Source of the DNA: Chrysophaeum taylorii
Lineage: Eukaryota > Sar > Pelagophyceae > Pelagomonadales > Pelagomonadaceae
DNA length: 64,000 nucleotides
Assembly: GCA_029834535.1 (NCBI GenBank)
Contig: JAQMWT010000595.1
Span: forward strand, 1 to 64,000
Direction: 5' to 3'
A model generated the notes under the pieces. The model was not told where the DNA came from. It worked only from the letters and a program-made list of their open reading frames with translations, and made no database searches. Numbering within the stretch: the stretch's first letter is position 1; each line of letters opens with the position of its first letter. The translations under genes were made by a program, and so were the position numbers. Shown piece after piece: positions 29,234-39,861 of this stretch.

Positions 29234-29906
29234 ATGGCGCTGCGCGGGAAGGCGATCGCCATCTTCTGCGACTTCCAGTTCGAGGACATGGAAGTTATGT
29301 GAGGGTCGCGCGCCTTGATGATGATGATGTGAGGGGTGGCAGGCAGGTACCCCAAGCTTCGACTCGAGGAGGAGGGCGCAAAGGTGCTCATCGTGGGTGC
29401 CCATCCCGCGGGCATCAAGGTGGGAACGCGAGGTTGCTGCATCCGCATGACACCCGCCGCGCTCAGTACACGGGAAAGTACGGCTACCCAATCAAGTCTG
29501 ACGTGCAGATCGACGCGATGGGCGACGTCGACGCGATCGTCGTGCCCGGCGGCTTCGCGCCCGACTACATGCGGCGCAACCAAGCCATGCTCAAGGCCAT
29601 CTCGACCTACTTGGCCGCGGGCAAGCCAGTGGTGCGGTGCAACCTCGTCGGATCATTATTAGTTTTATTTCCTAGGCCGCCATCTGCCACGGGCCGTGGA
29701 TGTTCTGCTCGGCGCGGAACGGTGACGGCAACCCCGTCGTCATCGGACGCAAGTGCACTTCCTTCCACGCCATCAAGGACGACGTCATCAACGCCGGCGG
29801 CCTCTGGGTGGACGAGTCTGTCGTCGCCGACGGCAACATCATCACCAGTCGCACCCCCCAGGACCTCACACCCTTCTGCCAGGCCATAATCGCCGCGCTC
29901 AAGTAG
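29234..29906 (+). CDS. PfpI/DJ-1 family protein, four exons
   Basis: Exons 29234-29298, 29347-29419, 29467-29631 and 29676-29906 join in frame (introns 48, 47 and 44 nt, all GT-AG) into 177 residues. The product reads IAIFCDFQFEDMEVMYPKLR, EEEGAKVLIVGAHP, YTGKYGYPIKSDVQIDAM, VDAIVVPGGFAPDYMRRN, AAICHGPWMFCSA and SFHAIKDDVINAGGLWVDE, ending TPQDLTPFCQAIIAALK. The AICHGPW motif holds the nucleophilic Cys, created across the third intron, and Glu of EDME is the usual acid. This family includes PfpI-type amidases and deglycase or glyoxalase-like proteins; the exact activity is open. The stop is 15 bp from the convergent RPL35 stop. Confidence 0.93.
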
Positions 29907-29921
29907 GAACGTTACTAATAC

Positions 29922-30290
29922 TTAGGCCGTGACGGCGAACTTGCGCGGGGGGAAGTTCTGGTCCTTTTTGGTTTGCTTCAACGTCTTCGCCTTTTTCTCC
30001 TCGACCGTCAAAGCTCTGCGCATCGCGCGGGTCTTCTTCGGCCGAAGGTCCTTCGGTAAAAGCTTCTTTCCCGCGAACATCTCGCGGGTCTTGGACTTTT
30101 GCGTCTGGTTGTACACGGTCAACACCCGCGCGATCGACTTGCGGACCAACTTGATCTTTGCCAACTTCGATGCCGCCCCCCCTGTCACCTTCGCCACCCT
30201 CAGATGCGCGAGCTCAGTCTTCAGCTCCTCGAGCTGCTTGAGCAGCTCGGCCTTCGTCTTGGTGCGTAGTTCGTGTGCCTTGATCTTCAT
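29922..30290 (-). CDS. RPL35: 60S ribosomal protein L35 (uL29)
   Basis: The 122-residue product is full length for the family. It starts [20 protein letters not shown] and has the uL29 helical hairpin ([20 protein letters not shown]), then [20 protein letters not shown], and the C-terminal [18 protein letters not shown] region. uL29 sits next to the peptide exit tunnel of the large subunit. The gene has no intron in its coding part. Confidence 0.97.
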   Translation of the reverse strand: MKIKAHELRTKTKAELLKQLEELKTELAHLRVAKVTGGAASKLAKIKLVRKSIARVLTVYNQTQKSKTREMFAGKKLLPKDLRPKKTRAMRRALTVEEKKAKTLKQTKKDQNFPPRKFAVTA

Positions 30291-32113
30291 GATGAGAGTC
30301 GGCGATGACGAGCCTTCGCTTGCTTCCTACCCTTGGGGTAAGTATGAAATGCTCTCCCGAAAAAGCTGCCGGGGTCAACCAACACTGCTACGAGAAACAA
30401 CGGACGGGCCTGCTCGAATCTTCGTGACATCGGCGAGCGAGCGCAAGTATATATAGGCAGCACGCTCTCATGCATGACGCTGGGGATTTGGATTCTTTCT
30501 TTCTGGGTTAGAGCGGCCCCAACGACGACATCTTCTCTCCTCGAGGTGATGAACTACGATCTCGTCGTGGACGCGGAACTTGTTGTTCTTCGACTGGTCG
30601 AACCTGATTGATGATGCCGAGTACGGACCCGGCCGCATGGAGAAATCAGAGCTTTTTTCTCTACCAGTGTGTTCGACCTTGAACCACCAGGACTACCTCT
30701 CCGATATCGACCACGTAATAAGGGTAAGGATATCAAGATTCCGATACCGGTCGCATCATGATGTACCGGAGCTAGCAATACTCTGCGCTCTACCCTCTTC
30801 TCTGTTGTTGTTGCACTCCGAGCTGCTGGCTCAGAATCGCATCGAAACGCAGACCAGCTTCGTCGAAAAAATATCTAGAACCTCTGCGATGAGGTCGGTG
30901 TCGAGCTGGTGCAGATGATGGTGCCCACGGATCCCAAGGTTGACGAGAATGTCCTGAGGGTTAAGGGGCCATGGGAAATTCTGAAGAGCGGAAGGAATTT
31001 GTCGCGCTCGGCGCCATCGAGTGCATCGACTGTTCCTTCGCCGACGTGCGCATCTCCTGAAACACGTCTGCCAGCTTGCTGCTCGGGCCGGTCAGCTCGA
31101 GCTCCTCGCGCGCGCCAACTGGCGTTTATAGTTGGACGTGCACCTAACGGCAATTATCTCGTGGTTCTCAAGTTGGAACGTGTGTACGTGGGACGCGTGC
31201 ATGGTTGCTAATTTGGGTGGCCTTATCGATCACCTCAAGCGCGCCCACGGGTGCCCGTTGGCGGAAGAATAATGCGCTCCCCCCTCTTCCTCTGCGCACT
31301 CGCGAAGTAGTCCAAGCCCACCAAAATTGCGCCTGATTAGTACTGCACCCCAGCCCCTGCTCCGCATTGCGTGTCCGTTGAGACGAAGTTTGGACATCGC
31401 CGTTGCCCCCACCACTTCACAACACCCTCCTGCGCGAGCATCCTTGAGACTACGGCAGAGCTAATACCTCGCATCCTTGGAGGTAGGTGTGTGTGTCTCT
31501 CTGCCCCCTGTGCTAGCAGATGATATGCGGTTCATCTGGGGGGGGGTGGGAGTACCCCCCCTGCGAGCACCATGTGGTGGAGCGGACGGTCCTCGGCTCC
31601 TCGGGGAGTAGAGGACGTATCACCCACGTCGATGTTAACACGGTCCGTCCGGCGCGACTATTTGTTCGGCGGCGTGGGAGTAAGAGGCCGGAGGGGGTCT
31701 CGTCTCGTCTCGTCTCGTGTCGTGTCGTGTCGTGTCTTCGTTTCCCCCCGAAATCGTAAGAGGTCCCGAAATCGTGCGGGGGTCGGATCGCGTGTTCAAT
31801 GTTCCATGTACTGGAACGTATTAAGTTGTTTCGGTTGCAGTCGGAGGTGTAAAGATCGTAGGTCGCTATGCGGCGCGTCGCGTGAGGGGCGGGCGTTGAG
31901 GGCCAATGAGGCTTAGGCCGTAGGATGCGCGGGTCGATACGTCGCACCCAACGGTCGAGCTTTGTGAATATAACCCAAGGTGGCGGCGCGAGGTTTTTTC
32001 GAAGAAGCGATTGCAGCAGCAGCACCTGGCGCTGCGCATAAGAAGAAAATCCCCGAGCAGCAACGTGGCGAAGGACGGCTGCGCAGGAGTACAGCGGTGG
32101 CCAGTCGGCGTGG
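30291..32113. other. 1.8-kb spacer between RPL35 and CK2 beta
   Basis: No supported gene. A stretch at 30885-31010 reads CDEVGVELVQMMVPTDPKVD then ENVLRVKGPWEILKSG in one frame and looks like a short piece of coding sequence, but it breaks on both sides. A pentanucleotide tract (CGTCT/CGTGT)n lies at about 31697-31738. Confidence 0.5.
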
Positions 32114-33076
32114 ATGGAGAGTTCGGCCGAGGAGCAGGAGGGTTCTTGGATATCGAGCTTTTGTGGCGTACGCGGACACGAATTCTTCTGCCAGGTCGAC
32201 CGGAACTACATCGAAGACGGCTTCAATCTGTACGGGCTCAAGGGGGTCGTCGAAAACTTTGGAGAGTGCCTCGACGTGATTCTCGACCGCGCCGAGGTCG
32301 CCGAGGAGAGCGACGCCGCCTCGGCGCCCGTCGCGACGGGCGAGAGCTCGAGCGGCGCGCCGGGGCTGGGCGCGCACGCGATCGAGCTCTACGGGTTGAT
32401 CCACGCGCGGTACATCGTCACCGCGCATGGGTTGGAGGCCATGCACGCCAAGTACGCGCGGCGGGAGTTCGGTTGTTGTCCGCGCTTTTACTGCGACAAC
32501 TCGCCCGTCCTCCCGCTCGGATTGAACGACGCGGTCGGCGTCGAAAAGTGCATGGTCTATTGCCCGCGCTGCCGCCAGGTCTTCCGGACCAACGTCCCCG
32601 ACAACGTGGACGGCGCCTACTTTGGCACCACCTTCGCTCACCTCTTTTTGATGACGTTTGGATTCCCGCGAGGGGCGCAGGACCAGCCCTACGTACCGCG
32701 CGTCTTCGGCTTCCGCTTGCATCGCACGGCGGTCGAACGAGCGACGGCGACGCCCGCGCAGCCGCCGACCCTCCCCACCTTTGCCCCGCCTCACGTCAGA
32801 CCCCCCCTGCCCTATTACCACCGCGCGCCGCTCGCTTCCGCGCCCGCGAGATACCGCTGGCACCAACCTCCTGCCGCTCTCGCCGCGCCGCCCCCGGGCC
32901 TCGAGCAGCCGCCCCCCGTCGCGCTGCCGGATGATTTCGACGACGACGACGCCGCTGCGGCCGACGACGCCGAAAGGCGAAAACGACCACGCCTCTCCGA
33001 GCCCGGCGCCGCCGCCGCCGCCGCCGAGCAGCTCCATAGCGCGCCAGCGTCGCCCTTCTTCCATCGCCGACCTTGA
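32114..33076 (+). CDS. Casein kinase 2 regulatory subunit beta
   Basis: The product has 320 residues. It contains the CK2 beta hallmark SWISSFCGVRGHEFFCQVDR, NYIEDGFNLYGLKGVV, the IHARYIVTAHGLEAM helix, and the zinc ribbon CCPRFYC...YCPRCRQVF, then DGAYFGTTFAHLFLMTFGF. The beta dimer assembles and steers the CK2 holoenzyme. The acidic loop is short and the region after the first helix is Ala/Ser-rich (EESDAASAPVATGESSS). A C-terminal tail of about 90 residues rich in Pro, Arg and Asp (PPPGLEQPP, DDFDDDDAAAAD) exceeds the usual length of about 215 and is not conserved. The ATG at 32114 is the first in frame. Confidence 0.95.
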   Translation: MESSAEEQEGSWISSFCGVRGHEFFCQVDRNYIEDGFNLYGLKGVVENFGECLDVILDRAEVAEESDAASAPVATGESSSGAPGLGAHAIELYGLIHARYIVTAHGLEAMHAKYARREFGCCPRFYCDNSPVLPLGLNDAVGVEKCMVYCPRCRQVFRTNVPDNVDGAYFGTTFAHLFLMTFGFPRGAQDQPYVPRVFGFRLHRTAVERATATPAQPPTLPTFAPPHVRPPLPYYHRAPLASAPARYRWHQPPAALAAPPPGLEQPPPVALPDDFDDDDAAAADDAERRKRPRLSEPGAAAAAAEQLHSAPASPFFHRRP

Positions 33077-33765
33077 CTTCTCTCTTCTCTTTCTCGACAT
33101 CTATCTATCTATCATATCATATCATATCATCCCCATCCCCTTCTCTCTCTCTATCTCTCTCTTCTCCCATACTACTACTCGAGTGACAGACAGGCACTCT
33201 CCTTTCGGGCACCGCCGCCTACGTTGCGACTCATCTCACACCACCGTCTCCGCGGCGAAGCGCGAGGCATCCACCTGCATCATCCCGCACGACATTATAT
33301 ATCACTCACAACATGTGGGGACGATGCGGACGACCGCGCGCGCCGCCGGCATTTCCTGCCGCCTTCGCAGCAGCAGCAGAGGACAGACAGACAGACTGAC
33401 TGACTGACTGACTTACTGACTTTGTGGGCTCTGCTTGAAGAATTCCTAACAAAACGAACAACCAAACGCAAAAGAAGTGGGTAGTAGTTGTTTTCAGCGT
33501 TGCATATTATTATTCAGTGATGAAGAAGTTCGATTTATTATGAAGTGAACACGTTGTTGGGTATAGTGAACGACTTCAATGAAATAATAATCTATTGCGA
33601 AAGAAGTGAACACGTTTTTTAAAAAAACTGTGCGTAAATAGAAAGTGAATAATTCAATTGATCAAAATCGAAGTGAATTATTAGTGAAGTAAGCAAGGGT
33701 TTATTCGGTGAATATGCAACGCTTGTCACAGGTTTTGAACCAAGCATAGTTCGTTCCTTCCAACC
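33077..33765. other. Intergenic region with an AT-rich, AAGTGAA-repeated segment
   Basis: About 690 bp. The first part holds TATCTATC/ATCATATC and CTCT tracts (33095-33170) and a (CTGA)n tract at 33398-33420. The part from 33440 to 33730 is markedly AT-rich and repeats AAGTGAA or AGTGAAC (for example near 33543, 33605, 33651, 33671). It precedes the RFC5 start. No ORF is supported. Confidence 0.6.
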
Positions 33766-34791
33766 ATGGAGGAGACGATGCCGACCAAGCGGTTGAAGCG
33801 GTCGAAGGAGGAGACCACGAACGCGCAGCCATGGGTGGAGAAGTACCGTCCCTCGACGCTGAACGAGCTGGTCGCCCACAAGGAGATCATCGGCGTGATA
33901 AAGCGATTGATCGCCGAAGATAGGCTGCCGCACATGCTGTTGTACGGACCGCCGGGGACCGGAAAGACGTCGACGATCACGGCGGCGGCGAAGGACATGT
34001 ACGGGAAGAACTACGGGGCGATGACGCTGGAACTAAACGCTTCGGACGACCGCGGAATCGACGTCGTTCGGAATCAAATAAAAGAATTCGCGGCGACGCG
34101 GCGGCTGTGGGCGAGCAGCGGGACCAAGCTGGTCATATTGGACGAGGCCGACATGATGACGAACGACGCGCAATTCGCGCTCCGGCGCGTCATCGAAAAG
34201 TACACAGCGAACACGCGTTTTTGCCTCGTCTGCAACTACGCGAATAAAATTATTCCCGCGCTCCAGTCGCGCTGCACCAAGTTCCGGTTCGCCCCGCTGG
34301 CTCCCGACCAGATTCGCGCCCGCCTCGGTGAGATCGTGCGGGCGGAAAACATCACCATGGACGAACGCGCGATAGACGCGCTTTTGGGCGACTTGGGGCG
34401 CGGCGACATGCGCCGCGTTCTCAACATCCTCCAGGCGACGAGCGTGGCCTACCCCGACCGGATATCCTACGACAGCCTCTTTCTCGTCACGGGAAACCCC
34501 CTTCCCTCGGACGTCGACGCCATCTACGTTTCCCTCTTGAACGACTCCTTCGCTACCGCGCGCGCGACCGTCGCCGACCTCGCCAAGACCCGGGGCTACG
34601 CGCTTCCCGACCTCCTCACCCGCCTCGCCGACAAGGTTCTCACCACCCAGTTTCCTCCGCATTTTAAGGCCCACCTCCTCGAGAAGCTCGCCGACCTCGA
34701 GTACCGCGCCTCGTTTGCCACCTCCGACAACCTCCAACTCTCCGCCCTCGTCGCGGCATTCGTAGGTGCCCGAGGCCTCCAAAGCGACTAG
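33766..34791 (+). CDS. RFC5: Replication factor C subunit 5 (yeast Rfc3-type) clamp-loader ATPase
   Basis: The product has 341 residues. It reads QPWVEKYRPSTLNELVAHKE, Walker A LLYGPPGTGKTSTI (about 65), NASDDRGIDVVRNQIKEFA, Walker B VILDEADMM (about 124), and the RFC box with RFCLVCNYANKIIPALQSRC, where Ser-Arg-Cys is the arginine finger. The NASDDRGIDVVRNQIKEFA and SRCTKFRFAPL blocks match human RFC5 / yeast Rfc3 better than other small subunits. It is one of five subunits that load PCNA at primer ends. The ATG at 33766 sits directly before the conserved N terminus; an in-frame ATG at residue 5 is an alternative. Confidence 0.93.
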   Translation: MEETMPTKRLKRSKEETTNAQPWVEKYRPSTLNELVAHKEIIGVIKRLIAEDRLPHMLLYGPPGTGKTSTITAAAKDMYGKNYGAMTLELNASDDRGIDVVRNQIKEFAATRRLWASSGTKLVILDEADMMTNDAQFALRRVIEKYTANTRFCLVCNYANKIIPALQSRCTKFRFAPLAPDQIRARLGEIVRAENITMDERAIDALLGDLGRGDMRRVLNILQATSVAYPDRISYDSLFLVTGNPLPSDVDAIYVSLLNDSFATARATVADLAKTRGYALPDLLTRLADKVLTTQFPPHFKAHLLEKLADLEYRASFATSDNLQLSALVAAFVGARGLQSD

Positions 34792-36203
34792 CCTACTTAT
34801 AAGGATAGGAGGGCCGCGCTTATGATGCGAAGGCCCTGCCGCCGCCAGCGTACTCTACTCGGAGGGGGCCCCTAGTGCGGCGGCGACCAGCACGGTGAGT
34901 TTTACGGACCACGAGGCAGCAGACAGACGCTGATCGCGTAAAAGTTGATTGCGTGGAGATCGCCGGGTTGCCTGCCTTCGGACCACTCCCATTCGACGGC
35001 GGGTCAGCAGGAGCCAGACGTGTGACAAGCGGCATGGGGCTGGCGCACGGCTTAGTCGTGTGACCGAAACAGCGTCTCGAACAACAATGAGGGCATATCG
35101 ACGTCGTCTATGCGATCCCCAAGACCCGCGGCGAGATGTTCCCCCGCGTTGACGGTTTCTCGACTACGAGGCGCAACGCACAGAAGGGTCTCGTCTCGAC
35201 AGTGCAGGCCACTCGCGACGACAACAGCCTCTACAAGACACCGGCAATCGTTTTGGTCGCGACAAACAGGGAAGGCGCACGACGACCTCGCCGCGCGTGA
35301 TGATGCGTTCTCCCAGCACGCCGCCGCCGCTGCGAGACGAGACCCCGCCTCCTCTCGCGGCGTCGCCTCTTCTTCTTCTTCTTCTTCTTCTTCTTCTTCG
35401 AAACGCCAGGCGATCGTGTAGCACGTCCAAGTCCTTCCCGAAATTTTCCTCGACCTCGCCCCAGCCTCGAGAACCGCGTTGATCTGGGGCACGGCGGCTT
35501 CTTATAACGAGCCGGTTGTTCAAACGCGTCCGCGTCTCTCGCGCGTCTGTTGTTGATGCTTGCTCGCGTTTTTCGGCGAGCTAGTAGAGGTGCTTCGGCT
35601 CTTCCGGTAAAGCCGAGCTCGTCGTCTTGTGCCAGTCGCGTATTCACATCGTTGCGTGCTCGAGCCTTGTTTCTGGCAGCGATAGTCTCGTCCGCGGACG
35701 AGGGCGAGCTCGCTCTTGTTCGGCTGGATTCCGGTGAGGTTGAGCTGGGTGATGCTCTGAAAGGTGCTACTCTTGGGTGCGCGGTCGTATACAACTCGTC
35801 AGCTGCCCGCAAAGTGGTTGGTGTCGCGTCGTCTCCACGACGCGAACGCGAAGCTCTGGCTTCTCTCTGTTTCGGCGCGACGTCGCGTTTGATCATCAGG
35901 CCTCGCGGTTAGAGTCCCTCATCGAGTAGTTTCCACCGGAGCTCCAGGACCAATCTGGTGATCTTTACTATGGGGCGGAGCGGCCGATGAGTCGAGCTCG
36001 ACGCGCTCGAGGCCTTCAACAGGAAGCGCGTGTATTATTAACGCGCCTCGTCCCGACAAGGCAACAAGCATGAGTACTGCGGTCAAGCGACCGCCAAGAC
36101 CGTGAGACAGCCGACGAGCCATCGGGATTTTTTTCGAGCGCGGCACATGGATGCGACCCCTCCAAGTCGACCACGAAGAGCTTGAAGCAGCCAAATATGG
36201 TTA
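34792..36203. other. 1.4-kb region without a recognised gene
   Basis: A plus-strand frame from an ATG at 35556 to 35912 (118 codons) begins MLARVFRRASRGASALPVKP, like a mitochondrial presequence, and then reads GELALVRLDSGEVELGDALK and GATLGCAVVY. I recognise no family and it may be a fragment. A (TCT)n tract lies at 35367-35400. Long minus-strand frames here are Arg/Lys-rich shadows. Confidence 0.45.
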
Positions 36204-37071
36204 GACAAGTGCAGGCCAGTAAGTTCACCTAGCTCACACCAACTCCTTTGAGCTCGTCGCTCTCGCCTCCGCCAATCTAAGGCGCTTCGATCCGCACACG
36301 CCGATAACCTTTGAGTTTGCTCTAAAAACCCTTTACTCCAAAAAAACCCAGTAAGATCACCTGCTCCAACCCCAGTAAGTTCACCTGGTCCCAGTAAGTT
36401 CACCTACAGTGCGCGTGTAGACGCCGGGAGGGGGCTTATCGGTATTGCGCAGCACGTGTGGGGTAGGGTGGAGTCGTCGACTCAGAAGAGGATATCCTCG
36501 GGGTTGCCGATCGACAGAGAGCCACGTAGAGCTGGACGTGGCAGAAGACGGGCTTCGCCAAGAGGACGCCGACCTCGCGGGGCGTCTGGCCCTGGCTCTT
36601 GGTGATCGTTTGGCGTCGGCGGGCCTTACGGGATACAGGTTGGAGGAGCCTCGGTGACAACGACACGATCGATCATGTATCTGGTACCGTTGCAGTGGCC
36701 GTGCGACGGGTCGAGGTTGCGAAGACTTTAAGCTCGCGATCAAAGTCAGCATGCCGTTGGTTGTCAGGGAGTTCAAAACTCGACTCTTGAGAGCGAGGCG
36801 TCGTCTTCCGACCCAGCCTAGTCAGCCGAAAAGAACTCCGACGCCTCGTCTCCGGGAAAAAAGGCCGCGGTCATACGCGCGTTGTCAGCATCGACAACAT
36901 CGTTTCGACGGGGCGTGAGAATGGCGCGCTGAAAGAGCCGCCGCGGGTCGTGGAAATAGTCTGCGAGGTCGCCGTAGACGGCTTGGAGGATCACTGTCTG
37001 TGGCTCGCGCGCCTACCTGATCCTTACTCTCGCGCCTACCTGATCCTTACCCTAAATCGAGGGACAAACAA

Positions 37072-37118
<47 letters not shown>

Positions 37119-37138
37119 TCTGTCGATTAGTAGTTAGG
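36204..37138 (-). repeat. Solitary copy of the Helitron-helicase-derived unit
   Basis: This is a single unit of about 935 bp matching the array at 1-4770. It starts with GACAAGTGCAGGCCAGTAAG and ends with a long (CAGA)n tract and ATCTGTCGATTAGTAGTTAGG. It carries the same minus-strand pieces (RAIL-type block near 36930, [17 protein letters not shown] near 36670-36720, [12 protein letters not shown]...LYVALCRS near 36500-36610) with the same broken frames. Its ends coincide with the unit junction in the array, so they probably mark real termini. It lies about 200 bp upstream of the NOT3/5 start codon. Confidence 0.88.
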
Positions 37139-37198
37139 AAACAAAAGTTATAATCATAAACCCTACATCCACACAACGCACCAAAACCTTCAAGCACC

Positions 37199-37222
37199 CC
37201 CCCCCCCTTCCTCTTAGCAGTC
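37199..37222. repeat. Third copy of the C-rich CTCTTAGCAGTCGAC motif
   Basis: CCCCCCCCCTTCCTCTTAGC followed by AGTCGAC matches the end of the segment at 1591-1610, 1671-1690 and 27911-27931. Here too it lies in the leader region of a gene (NOT3/5, ATG at 37336) and next to a Helitron-helicase unit. Confidence 0.7.
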
Positions 37223-37335
37223 GACCTTGAAAAAACCCTACGGCCGCCGCCGACACGTAGCATGAGAGGCGACACTCTCCCATGACAACGCGGTAAAAAG
37301 GAGCGCGAGCCCCAGCAGCAGGAGAATCTGTCAAG

Positions 37336-38478
37336 ATGAGTCAGTCGCGAAAGCTGCAGACAGAGATCGACCGGACCCTAAAGAAGGTGGAGGAGGGGGT
37401 CGAGGTGTTCGACGAGATCTGGGAGAAGGTGTATAGCGCGACCCAGCAAAACCAAAAGGAGAAGTACGAGGTGGACCTAAAGAAAGAGATCAAAAAGCTC
37501 CAGAGGCACCGGGATCAGATCAAGACATGGGTCGCGTCGTCGGACATCAAGGACAAGAGGCCGTTGACGGACGCGCGCAAGCTTATCGAGACGAAGATGG
37601 AGCAGTTCAAGGTGTGCGAGAAGGAGACCAAGACGAAAACGTATTCCAAGGAGGGTCTCGCGCGGGAGACCAAGGTTGACCCGCACGAGGCCGCGAAAAA
37701 TAGCACCCGGGATTGGCTCTCGGAGAAGGTGGACGCGCTGATGCTCCAGATCGACATGCACGAGGCGGACATGGAGAAGCTGACGTCGGGCAAGGGTTCC
37801 AAGAGGAACAAGCACGAGATCGAAACCCTCGAGGGGTCGATCAAGCGGCATCGCTGGCACATCGCGAAATTGGAGCAGATCACGCGGTTATTGGACAACG
37901 ACGCGTTGGCCCACGAGCAGATTAACGAGATCAAGGAAGACGTCGAGTATTACATCGACGCCAACCAGGAACCCGACTTCATGGACGCCTACGACGAAAC
38001 CCACGACATTTTCGAGTCGCTGGATCTGGGGGACTTGCCGAACGAGGAAGAGGTTGCGGCATTGGCGGCGGCGGCGAAGACCGCCTCCTCGGGGGACGAC
38101 GATAAAAAGAAAAAAAAGAAGAAAGGGGACGGCGACGACGACGACGACGGCGCCGCCGACGACAAGAAGAAGAAGAAGAGTAGTAAGGCTTCGGAGAAGG
38201 ACAAGGAGGAGGACAAAAAGGACAAGAAGAAGGAGAAGAAAGACAAGAAGTCGAGCGCGACGGGGGTGCCCATGACCATTGGGCGCGCGACCGTCGCCAA
38301 GGCGACGACGGTCGCGCCCGCCGCGGCGGCGAAACCTCCGCTCGGCAAGACGGCCGTCCCGAGCGGCACCGGCGTCCCCCAGCCCGTGACCGTTGCGCCG
38401 CAGCCCGTCGCCCCCGGTACGGAGAGTTTGGCGCACATCCTGCTCAAGCAGCAGCAGCAGCAACAGCAGCAACAACAA

Positions 38479-38512
<34 letters not shown>

Positions 38513-38624
38513 CCGCCGCTCCGGCGCCGGCGTCGCCGCCGACGGGCTCGCCCTCGGGCGGTCCGCAGCAGCCGCCGCCGGCGACGGTCGCCATGGCCGC
38601 GCGGCTCCGGGAGGTGCACGCCGC

Positions 38625-38663
<39 letters not shown>

Positions 38664-39861
38664 ACCCCCGGTGGTGGTGGCGCCCGGTGGTGGCGGTGGC
38701 GTTGCCGGGTCGCAAGCGCAGCCGCCGCCGCCGGTGGCGCCGGGGAACGCGGCGAGCGCGAGCGCGGCCGTCGCGGGCCCTCCGGGCGCCGTCGGCCCCC
38801 AGGCCCAGCAGCGTCCGACGCTGCAACAACAACAACCGCAGCGGTTGCCGCTCGCCCCTCCGCCGCAGGGCTACGCGCTCCCGCAGCACCTCTCGCCGCT
38901 GACGAGCACGGCCTCGGACCCTCTCCCGCAGGCGCAGACGGTGGGCGGAGCGCTCGGGCGCACGCTGCCGCCGGGCCAGCCGTTCCAGCCGCAGCAATCC
39001 CAACCCTTCGTCGCCGCGTCGCCGACGCGCCCCCCCCACGCCTCGCCGGGCCCCACGGTAGACGGCCTCGCGCGCGCGCCGTCGGCGGCGCCCCCCATAC
39101 CCGGCCTCCCGAGCCTCGCGGTGCCGTCGCCGCAGCGCCAATCGTCGCTCACGCAGGCGCCCTCGTCGGGTTCGAGCGCCGCGGCCGGGGCGCCGCCTCT
39201 CGTCCGCGCGGCGCAACAGCCGTCGCAGCAGCTCGGGCATCACGCCCCGCAACACGGACTCGTAGGGTTCGCCCCGGGCGCGTCGCTCGAACCGCTTTTG
39301 GACGTCGGCGACCACGCCTCGGCCGACGACACGTACTCGCGCCTCCGAAGCGCGCGGGAGCTCGAGCCCGAGTCGTGGCAGCAGGAGCCCGAGATTTCGA
39401 AGGAACCTCCCGCGGCGGGCCGCAAGCGAGACCGCGCCCTCGGAGAACTCGCCGACTCGATGCGCTTCGCGCCCCGCCGAGCCGACGCCGAGCGTCCGCG
39501 CCAGTACGTCCCCCGTAACCCCTACAACACGCCCGCGGCCTTCCCTTCGAGTCCGGCGGCGGCCTTCGACGACTCCCGGGTCTTCGAGAAGCTCGGCACC
39601 GACACCCTCTTTTTCATTTTCTATTTTGGCCAGGGCACCTATCAGCAGTATCTCGCCGCGCGCGAACTCAAGAAGCAAAGTTGGAGGTATCACAAAAAGT
39701 ACATGACCTGGTTCCAGCGCCACGAGGAACCTAAAGTCACCACCGACGAGTACGAGCAGGGTACGTACGTCTACTTTGACTACGAAACCGGCTGGTGTCA
39801 GCGCATCAAGTCTGACTTTACGTTTGAGTACAACTTTCTCGAGGACGAGCTCGTCGCATAA
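37336..39861 (+). CDS. CCR4-NOT complex subunit NOT3/NOT5
   Basis: The product has 841 residues. The N-terminal coiled-coil domain (1-235) is highly conserved: RKLQTEIDRTLKKVEEGVE, FDEIWEKVYSATQQNQKEKY, KKEIKKLQRHRDQIKTW, TKTYSKEGLARETKVDP. A Lys/Asp-rich segment and then a long low-complexity region (about 330-680) with two poly-Gln tracts follow. The C-terminal NOT box (about 750-841) reads DTLFFIFYFGQGTYQQYLAA, KKYMTWFQRHEEPK and GTYVYFDYETGWCQRIKSDF. The protein anchors the deadenylase complex that shortens mRNA poly(A) tails and monitors ribosomes. There is no intron despite the length. Confidence 0.97.
38443..38662 (+). repeat. Two CAG/CAA tracts encoding poly-Gln in NOT3/5
   Basis: CAG/CAA codons run at about 38449-38511 and 38626-38662, interrupted by an Ala/Pro-rich segment. 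CAA interruptions are frequent in the first tract, which suggests selection for Gln as well as repeat slippage. Confidence 0.9.

Noticed and set aside
35231-35896. 221-codon minus-strand open frame
   Set aside because: The translation is Arg/Lys-rich, contains a run encoded by a triplet repeat and matches no family.
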